From positions 1 to 5,743 of the forward strand of contig CALGIA010000200.1 in the NCBI GenBank assembly GCA_937916005.1: a stretch of DNA of 5,743 nt, given 5' to 3'. The notes under the pieces were generated by a model. The model saw only the letters and a program-made list of their open reading frames with translations, searched no databases and was not told the origin of the DNA. How positions within the stretch are numbered: the stretch's first letter is position 1; every line of letters begins with the position of its first letter. Shown here piece by piece: positions 4,984 through 5,743 of this stretch. The position numbers were made by a program, and so were the translations under genes. This DNA comes from an uncultured Rhodospirillaceae bacterium (GTDB lineage: Bacteria; Pseudomonadota; Alphaproteobacteria; MPNO01).

Positions 4984-5724
4984 TTGGACTCGGTCTTCAT
5001 CACCACGGCGATCGGTGCATTTCTCGCGGCCGGTTGCGTCAAGGGGGTGATCGGGCTCGGCCTGCCCCTGACCTCGATCGCCATCCTGACCACGACCATC
5101 GGTTTGCGCGATGCGATCCCGTTGATCGTGATCCCGGTACTGATTACCAATATCTGGCAGGCCAGCCAGGGTGGCGCGCTGGGGCAGCATTTCCGGCGTT
5201 TCTGGTCGCTGAATTTACTGCTCTGCGCGGGCACCTGGGGCGGAACGGTGATGCTGTTCCGCATCGATCCGTGGATACTGACCCTGGTGCTGGGCGTGGT
5301 GATCATTTGCTATGCGCTGATCAACATGTTTGCCGTGTCCATGACGGTGCGCGAAGGGGCTGAATTCTGGCTGTCGCCGTCGGTCGGGGCGTTTTCCGGC
5401 CTGTTGACCGGGCTGACCGGCTCGGTCGGCGCGCCGGTGGCGATCTATCTGCAGGCGCTTGGGCTCGGCAAGGAAGAATTCCTTCAGGCCATCAGCCTGT
5501 CGTTTTTTCTCGCCGCCGTGGCCTGGATTCCGTCGCTCGCCAGCCAGTCCGCCTTCGATCTGGACATCGCGCTGAAATCCTCAATGGCGCTGATTCCGGC
5601 CTTTGCCGGGATGTGGGTCGGTCAGCGCATCCGTGACTATCTTTCCGAACTTTATTTTCGGCGCGGCGTGTTCCTGTTTCTGATCATCGTCGGGGCAAAT
5701 CTGATCCGCCGCGCGGTCCTGTGA
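4984..5724 (+). CDS. TauE/SafE (TSUP) family permease
   Basis: A 246-residue inner-membrane protein with about eight hydrophobic segments arranged as two repeats. This is the pattern of the TauE/SafE (4-toluene sulfonate uptake, TSUP) family, whose members move sulfite, sulfonates, sulfoacetate or small organic acids. The N-half signature is GCVKGVIGLGLPL (17-29) and the C-half counterpart GLLTGLTGSVGAP (139-151). An in-frame stop at 4966-4968 rules out a longer start. TTG at 4984 is the only start that keeps the first transmembrane helix, since the next in-frame GTG, near 5047, would remove it. The Shine-Dalgarno is weak (AGG, 4972-4974), which together with TTG suggests modest translation or coupling to the upstream gene. 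It probably forms an operon with the dehydrogenase. The direction of transport and the cargo are unknown; import of the dehydrogenase substrate or export of its product are both consistent. Confidence 0.9.
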   Translation: MDSVFITTAIGAFLAAGCVKGVIGLGLPLTSIAILTTTIGLRDAIPLIVIPVLITNIWQASQGGALGQHFRRFWSLNLLLCAGTWGGTVMLFRIDPWILTLVLGVVIICYALINMFAVSMTVREGAEFWLSPSVGAFSGLLTGLTGSVGAPVAIYLQALGLGKEEFLQAISLSFFLAAVAWIPSLASQSAFDLDIALKSSMALIPAFAGMWVGQRIRDYLSELYFRRGVFLFLIIVGANLIRRAVL

Positions 5725-5729
5725 CCCAC

Positions 5730-5743
5730 ATGCTGGAATTGAC
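5730..5743 (+). CDS. Possible start of a further downstream gene
   Basis: An ATG at 5730 begins five bases after the permease stop and encodes MLEL before the window ends. Close spacing in the same direction suggests another operon member, but there is no clear ribosome binding site and only four full codons are visible. No function can be assigned. Confidence 0.25.

Noticed and set aside
4170..5306. A 378-codon minus-strand open frame across the dehydrogenase and permease genes
   Set aside because: It is an Arg/His/Gly-rich shadow typical of GC-rich DNA. It spans two well-supported plus-strand genes and their junction, with no recognisable domain.
1..5743. CRISPR arrays, tRNA/rRNA genes, insertion sequences, phage or toxin-antitoxin genes
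   Set aside because: I looked on both strands for regular short repeats, cloverleaf sequences, transposase-like frames and small paired genes, and saw none.

Overview
The window looks like chromosomal DNA from a fairly GC-rich, Gram-negative proteobacterium. My best guess is an alphaproteobacterium, possibly a Rhodospirillales-like or other marine/environmental lineage. The guess rests on base composition, codon choice (strong G/C at third positions) and the mix of families: a 2-oxoacid dehydrogenase complex, a split YeeE/YedE pair, a LacI regulator, a beta-hydroxyacid dehydrogenase and a TSUP permease. Nothing here fixes the genus. Gene density is very high. No RNA gene, insertion sequence, CRISPR array or phage gene is visible.

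Left arm (1-2840, + strand). The window opens inside the E1-beta subunit gene of a thiamine-dependent 2-oxoacid dehydrogenase complex; only the last ~152 codons are present. Seven bases later comes the E2 acyltransferase gene, which has two tandem lipoyl domains, an E3-binding domain and a catalytic domain with the DHRAIDG motif. E1-alpha is presumably upstream, and E3 is not in the window. After 36 bases come two small membrane-protein genes overlapping by ATGA. They are the N- and C-terminal halves of a YeeE/YedE (thiosulfate-permease-like) transporter, encoded separately.

Right arm (2847-5724). A LacI/GalR-family regulator gene (- strand) converges on the YeeE/YedE pair, with only six bases between the two stop codons. 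Divergent from it, on the + strand, are a 3-hydroxyisobutyrate-dehydrogenase-family oxidoreductase and a TauE/SafE (TSUP) permease. The 147-base divergent intergenic region (3870-4016) holds a perfect 14-base LacI-family operator, TGCAATCGATTGCA. It lies in the spacer of a plausible regulator promoter and overlaps the -35 of a plausible dehydrogenase promoter. One site could therefore control both directions.

How the genes may work together: the right arm reads as a small self-contained module in which a ligand-sensing repressor controls a hydroxyacid/semialdehyde dehydrogenase and a permease for a small anion. The ligand and substrate cannot be named from sequence. Hydroxycarboxylates or sulfonates are reasonable candidates because TSUP proteins often carry sulfite, sulfonates or organic acids. 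The left arm joins central 2-oxoacid oxidation to a sulfur-type transporter; whether that adjacency is functional is open. The most distinctive features are the shared operator/promoter architecture, a 9-bp GC hairpin whose loop is the dehydrogenase stop codon, and the tandem lipoyl duplication.
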